This document shows, piece after piece, positions 19,802 through 27,180 of a DNA stretch of 64,000 nucleotides. Position numbers and translations under genes: made by a program. The notes beneath the pieces were generated by a model that worked only from the letters and a program-made list of their open reading frames with translations, was not told where the DNA came from and did no database searches. Position 1 is the stretch's first letter, and the number at the start of each line of letters is the position of its first letter. The stretch spans positions 1,178,001-1,242,000 of the forward strand of contig CP015606.1 of the NCBI GenBank assembly GCA_002284915.1, written 5' to 3'. This DNA is from Actinobacteria bacterium IMCC26077. GTDB taxonomy: Bacteria > Actinomycetota > Actinomycetes > Nanopelagicales > Nanopelagicaceae.

Positions 19802-22800
19802 TACTACTATTTATAAGAGTATCCATCTGCGCCCGTACGTGAGAGATATCGCCACTTTCACGCCAGAGTGAGTAAAGCTCCCCTAGATCCCATGCGCACC
19901 GGGCAAGAATCGAGACGCCGCGGGCGCCAGTGCGACGGGTCGTGCCATGGACTATGAGCAATTTCGAGTGATAGAGGGTGCGACCAGAATGGAGCTGGGT
20001 ATCTTCGAAGAAAGTAGCATCGCTACATCCAGTTCCATCATCGAGGGTGATGAATATGACTCGACGACCAGAGCGAACTGGTGGACTTTGGAGCGCGACT
20101 TTGACGCCAGCGATGAGTAGCGGCGTTCGAGAGCGATGTGTGAGTAAATCAGCTGCACGCACTACTCCTAGTGCGCTCAAGAAATGATGATAGAAGGCGA
20201 TGAGGTGATGACTGACATCAAGACCAAGGAGCGCAACTTCATTACGGACCTTCTCGCTCTCAGTAAGCGCTGGTAATCCACTTGCGATATGTGAATCATG
20301 GCTCCCGCCAAAGGTAAGTGCCATCTGGTCAGATGAAGAGGCGCTCCATCGATCGAGCTCTGTGTAATGAAGTAAGAGTTCACGCCTATTGATCTGAGGG
20401 TGGAGCGCGTCGAAGGCGCCTAGGAGAATAAGGTTTTCGACCGTTGGCTTAGAGACTCGAGCTCGATAGACAAAATCAGCGCAGTCGATAAATGGTCGAC
20501 CAGAGGCAATCTCAGCTATCTCGCTCGGATTGATTCCTGAGATATCAGAGAGCGCTACTCGGATTCCGTAGCCATCGTTGGCTTGCTCTAGTTTTTCGAC
20601 GAGATAGTCGCTCCCAGATTTATTGATATCTAACGGTAGGAGCGTAACGCCCATCTGTCGCGCCTCATCGAGAAGGAGTCGCTTCGGATACATCCCGGGA
20701 TCGTGGGTAAGCAGACCTGCAATGAAGTGTGCTGGGTAATGAGTCTTAAGCCATGCTGATTGATAAGTCGGCAGTGCAAATGCTGCAGCATGCGCTTTGC
20801 AGAAACCAAATGAAGCGAAAGCGCGAAGAACATCGTTGACCTCTTCGACGACTTCGATGGGGTATCCACGTTCGCGCGCTCGAGCAATGAACCATGGATA
20901 GAAATCGACGCTCTGCTCTGGATCATTGAGAATCCGGCGATATGACTCAGCTTGCGCGAGTGAGATTCCGGCAATGGTGGCGATGATCCGAATGACCTGT
21001 TCATGAAAGACGACAACCCCTTCGGTTTCGGCGAGAATCTCATAAAGCGATGGATGGATAAGTCGTGGCGCACTCCACCCTTGTCGCGCTTTAAGAAATG
21101 GTGTGATCATGTCGCTCTTGACCGGCCCGGGGCGAAAGAGTGAGATATCGATGATGAGATCGTTGAAGACTTCAGGTGCGAACTTGCCGATGAGCTCGCG
21201 CTGCCCCGGACTTTCGATCTGAAAGACGCCAAGGGTCTTAGTCGAACGAATGAGGGTGAAGGTCTTCACATCATCGAGCGCGATTGCATCGAGTGGAATC
21301 TCTTTCTTATCGACTCGACGAATCTCACTTAAAGCATGAGCCATCGCTGATTGCATCCGCACGCCGAGGATGTCTAACTTCAGTAGACCAACGCTCTCGA
21401 CATCATCCTTATCCCATTGCGAGATCGGGTAACCAGAGGCGCCCATCTGACTGGGCATCCGATCAAGGAGCGCGCTATCGGCAAGGATCACTGCGCAGGG
21501 ATGCATCGAAAGATGGCGTGGCAACTTATCGAGCGCTTGGGCAAGAGTGATTGCCCTTCCCATGGGCGCGTTGATGGTGAGGTGGCGGAGTTCAGGAAGA
21601 TCGCGGAGCGCATTGGTGATGTTCTTGGCGCGGATATGCGGGAGTGATTTCGCCAAGGTATCGATCTCTTCATGTGGCAGCGCGAGCGCTGCACCGACAT
21701 CACGAATTGCATGGCGCGCCCGATAGGTCTCGACCATCGCAACTGTCGTCGTCTGTGCTGGGCCATGTGGCCAAGAGCCAGCTGGGTTATATCGAGCGAA
21801 GACTTGATCGTAGATCTCTAACCGTCTGGCCGATTCAACATCGATATCGATATCAGGGAGATCGGTGCGAAGAGTGGAACAGAAGCGCTCCATCAACAAT
21901 CCATGTTCGAGCGGATCGACTCCTGAGATGCCAAGGAGATGACAGATTAACGAACCGGCGCCGCTACCTCGAGCGGCAACGCGAATCCCAGAACGGCGAG
22001 CGCTATCGACGATATCGGCAACAGCGAGGAAGTATGCCTCGTAACCCAATGAATTAACGGTCTGCAGCTCTTCATGTAATCGCTCAGTAGCAACCCGCAA
22101 TTTCTCGCCGGAGTATCGTGAAGTCAATCGCACCTCGCATCGCGCTTTGAGATGCGCTGCCATCTCGTTATACGAAGAGAGACCGACAACGCGCGGCTCA
22201 GGAAGATGGACTCCCCCTAATCCGATATCGCGCGTGGGTGAGAGTTCGCAGCGCTGCGCCCATTCGAAGGTCGTAGCAAGGAGTTCATATTCGCTCTTCT
22301 CACCAGCGCTTGCTGCGATTTCTCTGGCGATGTGGAACATCTCTTCGCTACTTTTTAGATATGCCTGATCAGTCTTATTCTCAGTATGGCGCGGTGAAAG
22401 TGGAACGAGTTTGCGAATCGCATCGAGGACATCGGCTACTGGCGCATCGCTAGCGTGGAGCATGCGAACGTTATTGCTGAGGATGACTGGAGCTTTCATC
22501 ATCCGTCCGAAGAGGAGCATCTTGCTGGCATGATGCGTTGACCACTTACCTACCCCTGGAACGCGATGTGAAGTTGCTTCGATGGTGATCAGATCGCGAG
22601 GGAAGTATTCGCTCCATTCATCGAGGGCGCGCTCTGCTAAATCGGCGCGATTGGTTTCGATATGGCGACCAACATCAGAATCAGCGCCGAGTAAGAGAAT
22701 TAACCCTTTGCCATAACGTGAGAGGTTTTCACGAGTGAGCAGACCCTCTTCCGTCGCTGAAATCAGACGCACGAAGTTTCGCCACCCAGCGGGAGTGGCG

Positions 22801-23132
22801 AGGACAGTGGCGCGGGGATACCTCTTCTCGACCTGCCCACCGCCCTTTACTGGCGTTGCTGGCGCTGACCTAGATCTTTTAGGGGAGCTAATAATCACTG
22901 GCGGTGCGATCAGAAAATCACTTCCGAGAATCGGTGTGATATTTGCTCGCTGACAAGCTTGGGTAAAACGAATCGCACCAGCAAGGCCACCAAGCTCCGC
23001 CCGATCGGTGAGTGCAAGGGAGGGCATCTCAAGTTCAGCGGCGCGAGCTACGAGCGCTTCGGGAAGCGCCGTTCCATATTTGAAGGAGTACCCACTGGCG
23101 CAGTGAAGGTGGGTAAAGCGCGCACGAGCCAT
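19776..23132 (-). CDS. dnaE2: Error-prone DNA polymerase III alpha subunit (DnaE2/ImuC type)
   Basis: This C-family polymerase has an N-terminal PHP domain (FTHLHCASGYSFKYGTALPE) and a palm domain with the catalytic Asp cluster PDIDIDVESARR after VAARGSGAGSLICHLLGIS. A C-terminal OB domain (about residues 1000-1060) and the DnaE2-like ending GVSILARCAWDLGELY complete it. The PDIDIDVES form, the MVETYRARHAIRDVGAAL stretch and the length of about 1,118 aa favour DnaE2/ImuC over replicative DnaE1. I start at the ATG of MARARFTHLH with GGTGGAG just before it; the frame stays open another 19 codons through a repeat array. A LexA box and promoter lie upstream, and dinB overlaps downstream. No ImuA or ImuB gene is in the window. 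Confidence 0.92.
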   Translation of the reverse strand: MARARFTHLHCASGYSFKYGTALPEALVARAAELEMPSLALTDRAELGGLAGAIRFTQACQRANITPILGSDFLIAPPVIISSPKRSRSAPATPVKGGGQVEKRYPRATVLATPAGWRNFVRLISATEEGLLTRENLSRYGKGLILLLGADSDVGRHIETNRADLAERALDEWSEYFPRDLITIEATSHRVPGVGKWSTHHASKMLLFGRMMKAPVILSNNVRMLHASDAPVADVLDAIRKLVPLSPRHTENKTDQAYLKSSEEMFHIAREIAASAGEKSEYELLATTFEWAQRCELSPTRDIGLGGVHLPEPRVVGLSSYNEMAAHLKARCEVRLTSRYSGEKLRVATERLHEELQTVNSLGYEAYFLAVADIVDSARRSGIRVAARGSGAGSLICHLLGISGVDPLEHGLLMERFCSTLRTDLPDIDIDVESARRLEIYDQVFARYNPAGSWPHGPAQTTTVAMVETYRARHAIRDVGAALALPHEEIDTLAKSLPHIRAKNITNALRDLPELRHLTINAPMGRAITLAQALDKLPRHLSMHPCAVILADSALLDRMPSQMGASGYPISQWDKDDVESVGLLKLDILGVRMQSAMAHALSEIRRVDKKEIPLDAIALDDVKTFTLIRSTKTLGVFQIESPGQRELIGKFAPEVFNDLIIDISLFRPGPVKSDMITPFLKARQGWSAPRLIHPSLYEILAETEGVVVFHEQVIRIIATIAGISLAQAESYRRILNDPEQSVDFYPWFIARARERGYPIEVVEEVNDVLRAFASFGFCKAHAAAFALPTYQSAWLKTHYPAHFIAGLLTHDPGMYPKRLLLDEARQMGVTLLPLDINKSGSDYLVEKLEQANDGYGIRVALSDISGINPSEIAEIASGRPFIDCADFVYRARVSKPTVENLILLGAFDALHPQINRRELLLHYTELDRWSASSSDQMALTFGGSHDSHIASGLPALTESEKVRNEVALLGLDVSHHLIAFYHHFLSALGVVRAADLLTHRSRTPLLIAGVKVALQSPPVRSGRRVIFITLDDGTGCSDATFFEDTQLHSGRTLYHSKLLIVHGTTRRTGARGVSILARCAWDLGELYSLWRESGDISHVRAQMDTLINSSNGEKSASA

Positions 23133-23150
23133 CGCTCCACCCCCATCTCT

Positions 23151-23200
23151 GGATCCCATGGATTCCCGTGGATTCCCGTGGATTCCCATGTATTCCCATG
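23151..23200. repeat. Five tandem 10-base repeats upstream of dnaE2
   Basis: Five consecutive ten-base units read GGATCCCATG, GATTCCCGTG, GATTCCCGTG, GATTCCCATG and TATTCCCATG on the plus strand, ending exactly where the LexA box begins. They fall in the predicted untranslated leader of dnaE2, or would encode an alternative N terminus (MGIHGNPRESMGSR) if translation began upstream. The unit length is not a multiple of three, so copy-number change would shift any frame started within it. No similar array was seen elsewhere in the window. Confidence 0.9.
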
Positions 23201-23222
23201 TATTCGAACAAATGTTCGAATA
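23201..23222. promoter_or_regulatory. LexA (SOS) operator
   Basis: TATTCGAACAAATGTTCGAATA is a 9-4-9 inverted repeat containing CGAAC-N4-GTTCG, the LexA consensus of actinobacteria and firmicutes. It sits directly downstream of the proposed dnaE2 -10 element, so LexA would cover the transcription start. It predicts DNA damage induction of dnaE2 and, through the overlap, of dinB. The divergent secreted-protein gene starts 57 bases to the right and could also be affected. Confidence 0.92.
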
Positions 23223-23225
23223 AAC

Positions 23226-23255
23226 ACCCTAGCCGCCACCACAGACAGCGGGCAA
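23226..23255 (-). promoter_or_regulatory. Candidate dnaE2-dinB promoter
   Basis: On the minus strand TTGCCC is followed after 18 bases by TAGGGT, a fair -35/-10 pair. The predicted start of transcription falls inside the adjacent LexA operator. The leader would then be about 87 bases long and contain the ten-base repeats. Confidence 0.5.
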
Positions 23256-23265
23256 CCCCCTGATT

Positions 23266-23271
23266 TATGCT
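23266..23271 (+). promoter_or_regulatory. Candidate leaderless -10 element (TATGCT)
   Basis: TATGCT is followed by seven bases and then the second in-frame ATG of the secreted-protein gene. This is the main reason for choosing that ATG as start. No good -35 is visible. Confidence 0.4.
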
Positions 23272-23278
23272 CACTTCT

Positions 23279-25039
23279 ATGACCTGCGCTCTGACCCCCA
23301 AGCGGCTCCCTCGGCTGATTAGGGCAGCTCTAGTGGCCCTCCTCGCCGTGGCTGCAATCGCCCCGAGCGCTGGGTGGTCAGCTGGCGCTGATATCGAAGA
23401 TGAGTTGATCAAGACCCCGACTGAGACTTCAGCGCTCAACACCGGGGTGATGTTCAAATCTCCGCAAGGTGGCTTTATGGAGTCAGCGCTCTTTGCGCGC
23501 TATCCCAATAATGAGCGGAACCAATTTCGCTCTCGCACCTGCACTGATATGAAAGATCCGCTCTGCGACGATGCGACCTCGCTCTACTACAGCACCTTTT
23601 TGCCAGTGTGCGCTAACGCTTCCGCATTTGATTGCGTTGAGAAGTTCGTAGCGCGCACGCAAGATGGCAAAGAGCTCGCTGCCACGCTCGATGCCATCCA
23701 ACCAACGCCATCGCTTACGCCCTATCAAGCAAATGCGGCAAAGAGCCTTGTTGGTCCAGTGCAACCATTGGTCTTCACCATTCCGGGAGCGGAACATCGC
23801 GGTGGATCTCGCTACCTGCTCTCGGTAAATCTCAATGGTGCTACCCCTGAGGGCGCGCATAAACCCGGGCAGGAGTATGGCAGCTTCACGCCCTACAACA
23901 TCCAAATAACTGTTGATGCTGTCGATTATGTTCCTGCCACGCGACCTGGTGAATATCAAAAAGGTCGATGGTATTTCTATGAGCCAGAGCAGAAAGTTGC
24001 GCTACAGAAAAATCCATTCTCCACATGTGCGATTGAAGAAGATACCTTCTGTATGAATAAGCGGGCTTTTCCAGACGGAATTCGTTTCCAAGTTGTTCTT
24101 CGCCTTCGTTCATCGACAAATGGTTGGCTCTACGGGCGCGTAGCAAAACCTGATGTCTCGATCAGCTCGATTCCTGGGGGTGAACGTTGGGATCTAACTG
24201 CAGCTCCGGTGCGCGTACCGCAGATTTGGGAATTCGTTCCGCTGGCACAAATGCCAGCAACTTTCGAGAAATGGAAGGCAGAGAATTGGGAGAGCGCACC
24301 CTCCTCTCCACTACAAGATAATTCGACTAGCCCACCAACTCTCGTTCGAATCCCCAATGCGCTGAATACGGGCGGGGTCGATACTCCCATTAAATGGTTG
24401 AACTATTGGATGCCCATCACCGGCGACAAGGCAACCGCATCGCCTGGAGTATGGAGCATCCGCAACCTCGGCCCCTCGGAGATGAATAACTCCAGTAATT
24501 GCTATGACTCCAATAGTTACAAAGAGAAGCGAGTGACGGGAATGGTCACGAGTAATGCCATGATCACCACTCCTGGCCCGCCACTCTTCGATAAACAAGA
24601 GCAGGCGCTGATCTATCAGGTTGCCGGACCGCACTTTGAACGCGATGGCAAGACGCTCTTTCGGGGAACCTATGACTTAATCATGCGAAAAGATGTCGCT
24701 CGATGCCTGTACAACTTCACTGATGCGCCGATTAAGGCAACAATCTCCGTGATTTCAGCGAGCGGCGAAGAGATTGTCGCCACCGAGCAAGTTGCCGAAC
24801 GGAATGATTCCAGCGGTGAATGGATCACTCTAGGTAAATACGGTTTCACCTTTTCTTCACCGAAATTAAAAGTAAAACTGACTCAGGATAAAGTTGCGGC
24901 AGCTCCGACAAAACCCGCGCCAGCGCCGGTGGCAAAAATGAAGCCCAGTAAGAATTCAATTGTTTGCGTCAAAGGAAAAATCAAGAAAATAATCACCGGC
25001 ACTAAACCCAAATGTCCCACCGGATATCGAGTTAGTTGA
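23279..25039 (+). CDS. Secreted protein of unknown function with C-terminal Lys/Cys module
   Basis: I do not recognise the main domain. The protein of about 586 aa has a clear signal peptide: basic start (KRLPRLIRA), hydrophobic core ALVALLAVAAIAPS and likely cleavage near WSAGA. The mature part has scattered cysteine pairs (for example CTDMKDPLCDD, VCANASAFDC), aromatic-rich strands and no membrane anchor. After an Ala/Pro linker it ends in SIVCVKGKIKKIITGTKPKC followed by PTGYRVS; a short CVKGK...KPxCPxGY module like this ends many exported proteins of aquatic actinobacteria. An ATG four codons upstream is also possible. It stands alone, divergent from dnaE2. Confidence 0.75.
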   Translation: MTCALTPKRLPRLIRAALVALLAVAAIAPSAGWSAGADIEDELIKTPTETSALNTGVMFKSPQGGFMESALFARYPNNERNQFRSRTCTDMKDPLCDDATSLYYSTFLPVCANASAFDCVEKFVARTQDGKELAATLDAIQPTPSLTPYQANAAKSLVGPVQPLVFTIPGAEHRGGSRYLLSVNLNGATPEGAHKPGQEYGSFTPYNIQITVDAVDYVPATRPGEYQKGRWYFYEPEQKVALQKNPFSTCAIEEDTFCMNKRAFPDGIRFQVVLRLRSSTNGWLYGRVAKPDVSISSIPGGERWDLTAAPVRVPQIWEFVPLAQMPATFEKWKAENWESAPSSPLQDNSTSPPTLVRIPNALNTGGVDTPIKWLNYWMPITGDKATASPGVWSIRNLGPSEMNNSSNCYDSNSYKEKRVTGMVTSNAMITTPGPPLFDKQEQALIYQVAGPHFERDGKTLFRGTYDLIMRKDVARCLYNFTDAPIKATISVISASGEEIVATEQVAERNDSSGEWITLGKYGFTFSSPKLKVKLTQDKVAAAPTKPAPAPVAKMKPSKNSIVCVKGKIKKIITGTKPKCPTGYRVS

Positions 25040-25051
25040 GATACTTACATT

Positions 25052-25822
25052 GTGGTTAACCCGAACAATATCGGCGATCTCACCGGCAAGACCGCAGTCG
25101 TCACCGGTGCTAATCGTGGAATAGGTGCAGCAATTGCCCTAGGTCTAGCGCGCGCCGGGGCTGACATCATCGGAACTAGTCGCCAGATGAGCGCGAACGA
25201 AGAGATTGCGCGTGAAGTCACCAAGCTTGGTCGTACCTTCACCCCAATAGCTGCAGATTTAGGCGATCGGGCGCAGAGCGCTCGATTTGCAGAGAGAGTT
25301 CTTGAAATCGTTCCTCGAGTAGACATCCTGATAAATAATGCGGGTATCACTGCGCGCTACCCCGCGGCGGAGATACCTCTTGATGAATGGGATCGAGTAA
25401 TCGAGATCAACCTCAACTCGCAATTCATCCTCGCCCAAGGTTTTGGCCGCCACATGATTGAACGAGGATCAGGGCGCATCATTTTCATTGCATCAATCAT
25501 GTCCTTCCAAGGTGGGCTACGGATCCCGCCTTATGCGGCGAGTAAACATGCGATTATCGGATTGACCAAAGCGCTATCGAATGAATGGTCTGCACTTGGC
25601 GTCAATGTCAACGCTATTGCGCCCGGTTATATCGCCACCGATCACAACACGGCGTTGCGATCTGATCCAGTCCGGATGCCTGAAGTGACATCGCGGATTC
25701 CAATAGGTCGATGGGGCGTTTCGGAAGATATTGCTGGAACCGCACTCTTCCTCTCTGGTAGCGGCGCCGACTACATCTCGGGCTCAGTTATCACTGTTGA
25801 TGGAGGCTGGGTTGCCAGATAA
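25052..25822 (+). CDS. SDR-family dehydrogenase, KduD-like
   Basis: This is a classical short-chain dehydrogenase/reductase of 256 aa. The NAD(P)-binding motif is TGANRGIGAAIALG, followed by ADLGD, INNAGIT and the catalytic Ser...Tyr-x-x-x-Lys in IPPYAASKHAIIGL. The C-terminal part (NTALRSDPVR, RIPIGRWGVSEDIAGTALFL, ITVDGGWVAR) closely resembles 2-deoxy-D-gluconate 3-dehydrogenase (KduD). The acidic or neutral residue after the glycine motif was not decisive for NADH against NADPH. It starts with GTG six bases after GATACT, a possible leaderless promoter. No other pectin or uronate genes are nearby, so the substrate is open. Confidence 0.82.
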   Translation: MVNPNNIGDLTGKTAVVTGANRGIGAAIALGLARAGADIIGTSRQMSANEEIAREVTKLGRTFTPIAADLGDRAQSARFAERVLEIVPRVDILINNAGITARYPAAEIPLDEWDRVIEINLNSQFILAQGFGRHMIERGSGRIIFIASIMSFQGGLRIPPYAASKHAIIGLTKALSNEWSALGVNVNAIAPGYIATDHNTALRSDPVRMPEVTSRIPIGRWGVSEDIAGTALFLSGSGADYISGSVITVDGGWVAR

Positions 25823-25868
25823 TCGCCAGTCATTCGCAAAAATAGCCCAAACACGCCAAACCCCAGAT

Positions 25869-25899
25869 AGTTGAACTTTCAACTTTCTTCCTTTATCCT
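25869..25899 (+). promoter_or_regulatory. doxX promoter with overlapping operator-like palindrome
   Basis: TTGAAC (25871-25876), 17 bases, then TATCCT (25894-25899) form a good sigma-70-type promoter. AGTTGAACTTTCAACT is a 7-2-7 inverted repeat that covers the -35. The shape resembles operators of MarR-type repressors, many of which control DoxX genes, but no regulator is encoded next to it. Confidence 0.65.
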
Positions 25900-25945
25900 A
25901 AAGGTTCAGGTTAAAAATAGCTAAGACAATAACCAAAGGAGCACA

Positions 25946-26362
25946 ATGGACATCGTTCTCATCGTGGGTCGAATTCTCTTCGCCCTCATCTTCATCAACT
26001 CTGGATTCGCACATTTCGCACAGCGTGATGCAATGACTGGGTATGCTCAATTCAAGAAAGTGCCAGCGGCGAAATTAGCGGTGCCAGTGAGCGGAGTGAT
26101 GATTCTTCTTGGTGGCCTCTCAATCGTTCTCGGTCTCTGGATGGACCTGGGCGCTCTCCTTCTTGCAATCTTCCTTATCTTCTCGGCCTTCATGATGCAC
26201 AACTTCTGGACTATGGACGATGCAACTCAGAAGATGAATGAGACTGTTGCATTCTTCAAGAACCTTTCAATGGCAGGGGCAGCGCTCATCATCCTTGCGG
26301 TCATCGCAAATGGTGGCGACCTCGGTGCCAATCTCGGAGATCTCTCACTCTTCAAGAACTAA
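25946..26362 (+). CDS. DoxX family membrane protein
   Basis: The 138 aa protein has four hydrophobic helices (about residues 3-20, 48-66, 68-86 and 108-124) and the DoxX opening GRILFALIFINSGFAHFAQ. MSGVMILLGGLSIVLGLW-type glycine-rich second and third helices are also typical. DoxX proteins are small membrane components of redox or thiosulfate-linked systems; the exact role here is unknown. It has a textbook AAAGGAG ribosome-binding site six bases before the ATG, its own promoter with a palindrome, and a strong terminator, so it is a single-gene unit. Confidence 0.88.
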   Translation: MDIVLIVGRILFALIFINSGFAHFAQRDAMTGYAQFKKVPAAKLAVPVSGVMILLGGLSIVLGLWMDLGALLLAIFLIFSAFMMHNFWTMDDATQKMNETVAFFKNLSMAGAALIILAVIANGGDLGANLGDLSLFKN

Positions 26363-26374
26363 CGGGTCCTCGAC

Positions 26375-26407
26375 AAAAACCCGGTTGGAACTTCCAGCCG
26401 GGTTTTT
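26375..26407. terminator. Rho-independent terminator after doxX
   Basis: AAAAACCCGG pairs with CCGGGTTTTT, and the inner bases extend the stem to about 15 pairs with a three-base loop. The T-run on the plus strand follows the stem, and the matching A-run would let it act on the minus strand as well. It separates doxX from the TSUP gene. Confidence 0.93.
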
Positions 26408-26411
26408 GCAT

Positions 26412-26417
26412 TACTCT
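26412..26417 (+). promoter_or_regulatory. Candidate leaderless -10 element (TACTCT)
   Basis: TACTCT followed by seven bases and the ATG of the TSUP gene, immediately after the doxX terminator. The same hexamer and the same spacing occur before two other plus-strand genes in this window. Confidence 0.6.
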
Positions 26418-26424
26418 GTTATAC

Positions 26425-27180
26425 ATGCTCGATATCGTCTGCGCGATTCTTCTCGGTTCGATTATGGGCGCTGCGCTTGGTTTGGTTGGCACCGGTGGCG
26501 CGATTTTGGCGGTGCCCGCCCTCGTCTATATTTTTGATTTCCCTGCGCTGCAAGCGACAACTGCTTCGCTTGTCATAGTTATCGCCGCAGCTCTGGTGAG
26601 CGCGCGAATTCGAGCCAAGGCGAAGCAGGTCGATTACCGAAAAGCTCTCACGCTCTGGTCGATTGGAATTGTCGGAAATGCGGTCGGCGCGGTTGCATCG
26701 AAAAGCGCCTCTGATTTCATTCTGCTAACCGGAATCTCGATCATCATTCTGGGCGCATCAATCAGTATGTGGATTCGATCCTTTCAAGGTGAGATCGTTT
26801 CGAAAGAACGACATCCCATCGTCTTACCCATCATGGGCACGCTTATTGGATTCATCGCTGGATTCTTTGGAGTGGGCGGCGCCTTTTTAGTCGTGCCTAC
26901 TCTCATATTAGCTTTTGGTGTTTCGGCGCATATCGCTGCGGGCACTGGATTAATCGTGATGTTGCTCAACAGCGCCACTGCGCTCTTAATTCGATTCGAT
27001 ACCTGGTCAAAGGTCGATTGGAGCACTCCGATTGTCGTTCTTATCAGCGCAGTAGTCGTTGCGTGGTTTGCAGCTGAAAAAGGAACTCGCCTAAAGTCAA
27101 AGAGTTTAGAGCGGGGATTTGCTGGCTTACTCCTTGCAGTTGGTCTCTTTACCTTTATCGAGACAGTTTTTCTCGCCTGA
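26425..27180 (+). CDS. TSUP (TauE/SafE) family permease
   Basis: The 251 aa integral membrane protein has about eight helices and the two-fold repeat of the TSUP family: GAALGLVGTGGAILAVPALVY in the first half (19 of its residues in the first helix and loop) and IAGFFGVGGAFLVVPTLIL in the second. Family members move sulfite, sulfoacetate or other organosulfur anions. The substrate here is not predictable because no sulfur metabolism genes adjoin it. Its last 26 bases overlap the convergent sensor kinase gene. Confidence 0.9.
   Translation: MLDIVCAILLGSIMGAALGLVGTGGAILAVPALVYIFDFPALQATTASLVIVIAAALVSARIRAKAKQVDYRKALTLWSIGIVGNAVGAVASKSASDFILLTGISIIILGASISMWIRSFQGEIVSKERHPIVLPIMGTLIGFIAGFFGVGGAFLVVPTLILAFGVSAHIAAGTGLIVMLLNSATALLIRFDTWSKVDWSTPIVVLISAVVVAWFAAEKGTRLKSKSLERGFAGLLLAVGLFTFIETVFLA

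Noticed and set aside
23133-23189. Upstream extension of DnaE2 by 19 codons (MGIHGNPRESMGSR)
   Set aside because: It is encoded by the tandem repeats, is unlike any DnaE2 N terminus, and the inner ATG gives the normal PHP-domain start. Kept only as a possibility linked to repeat slippage.
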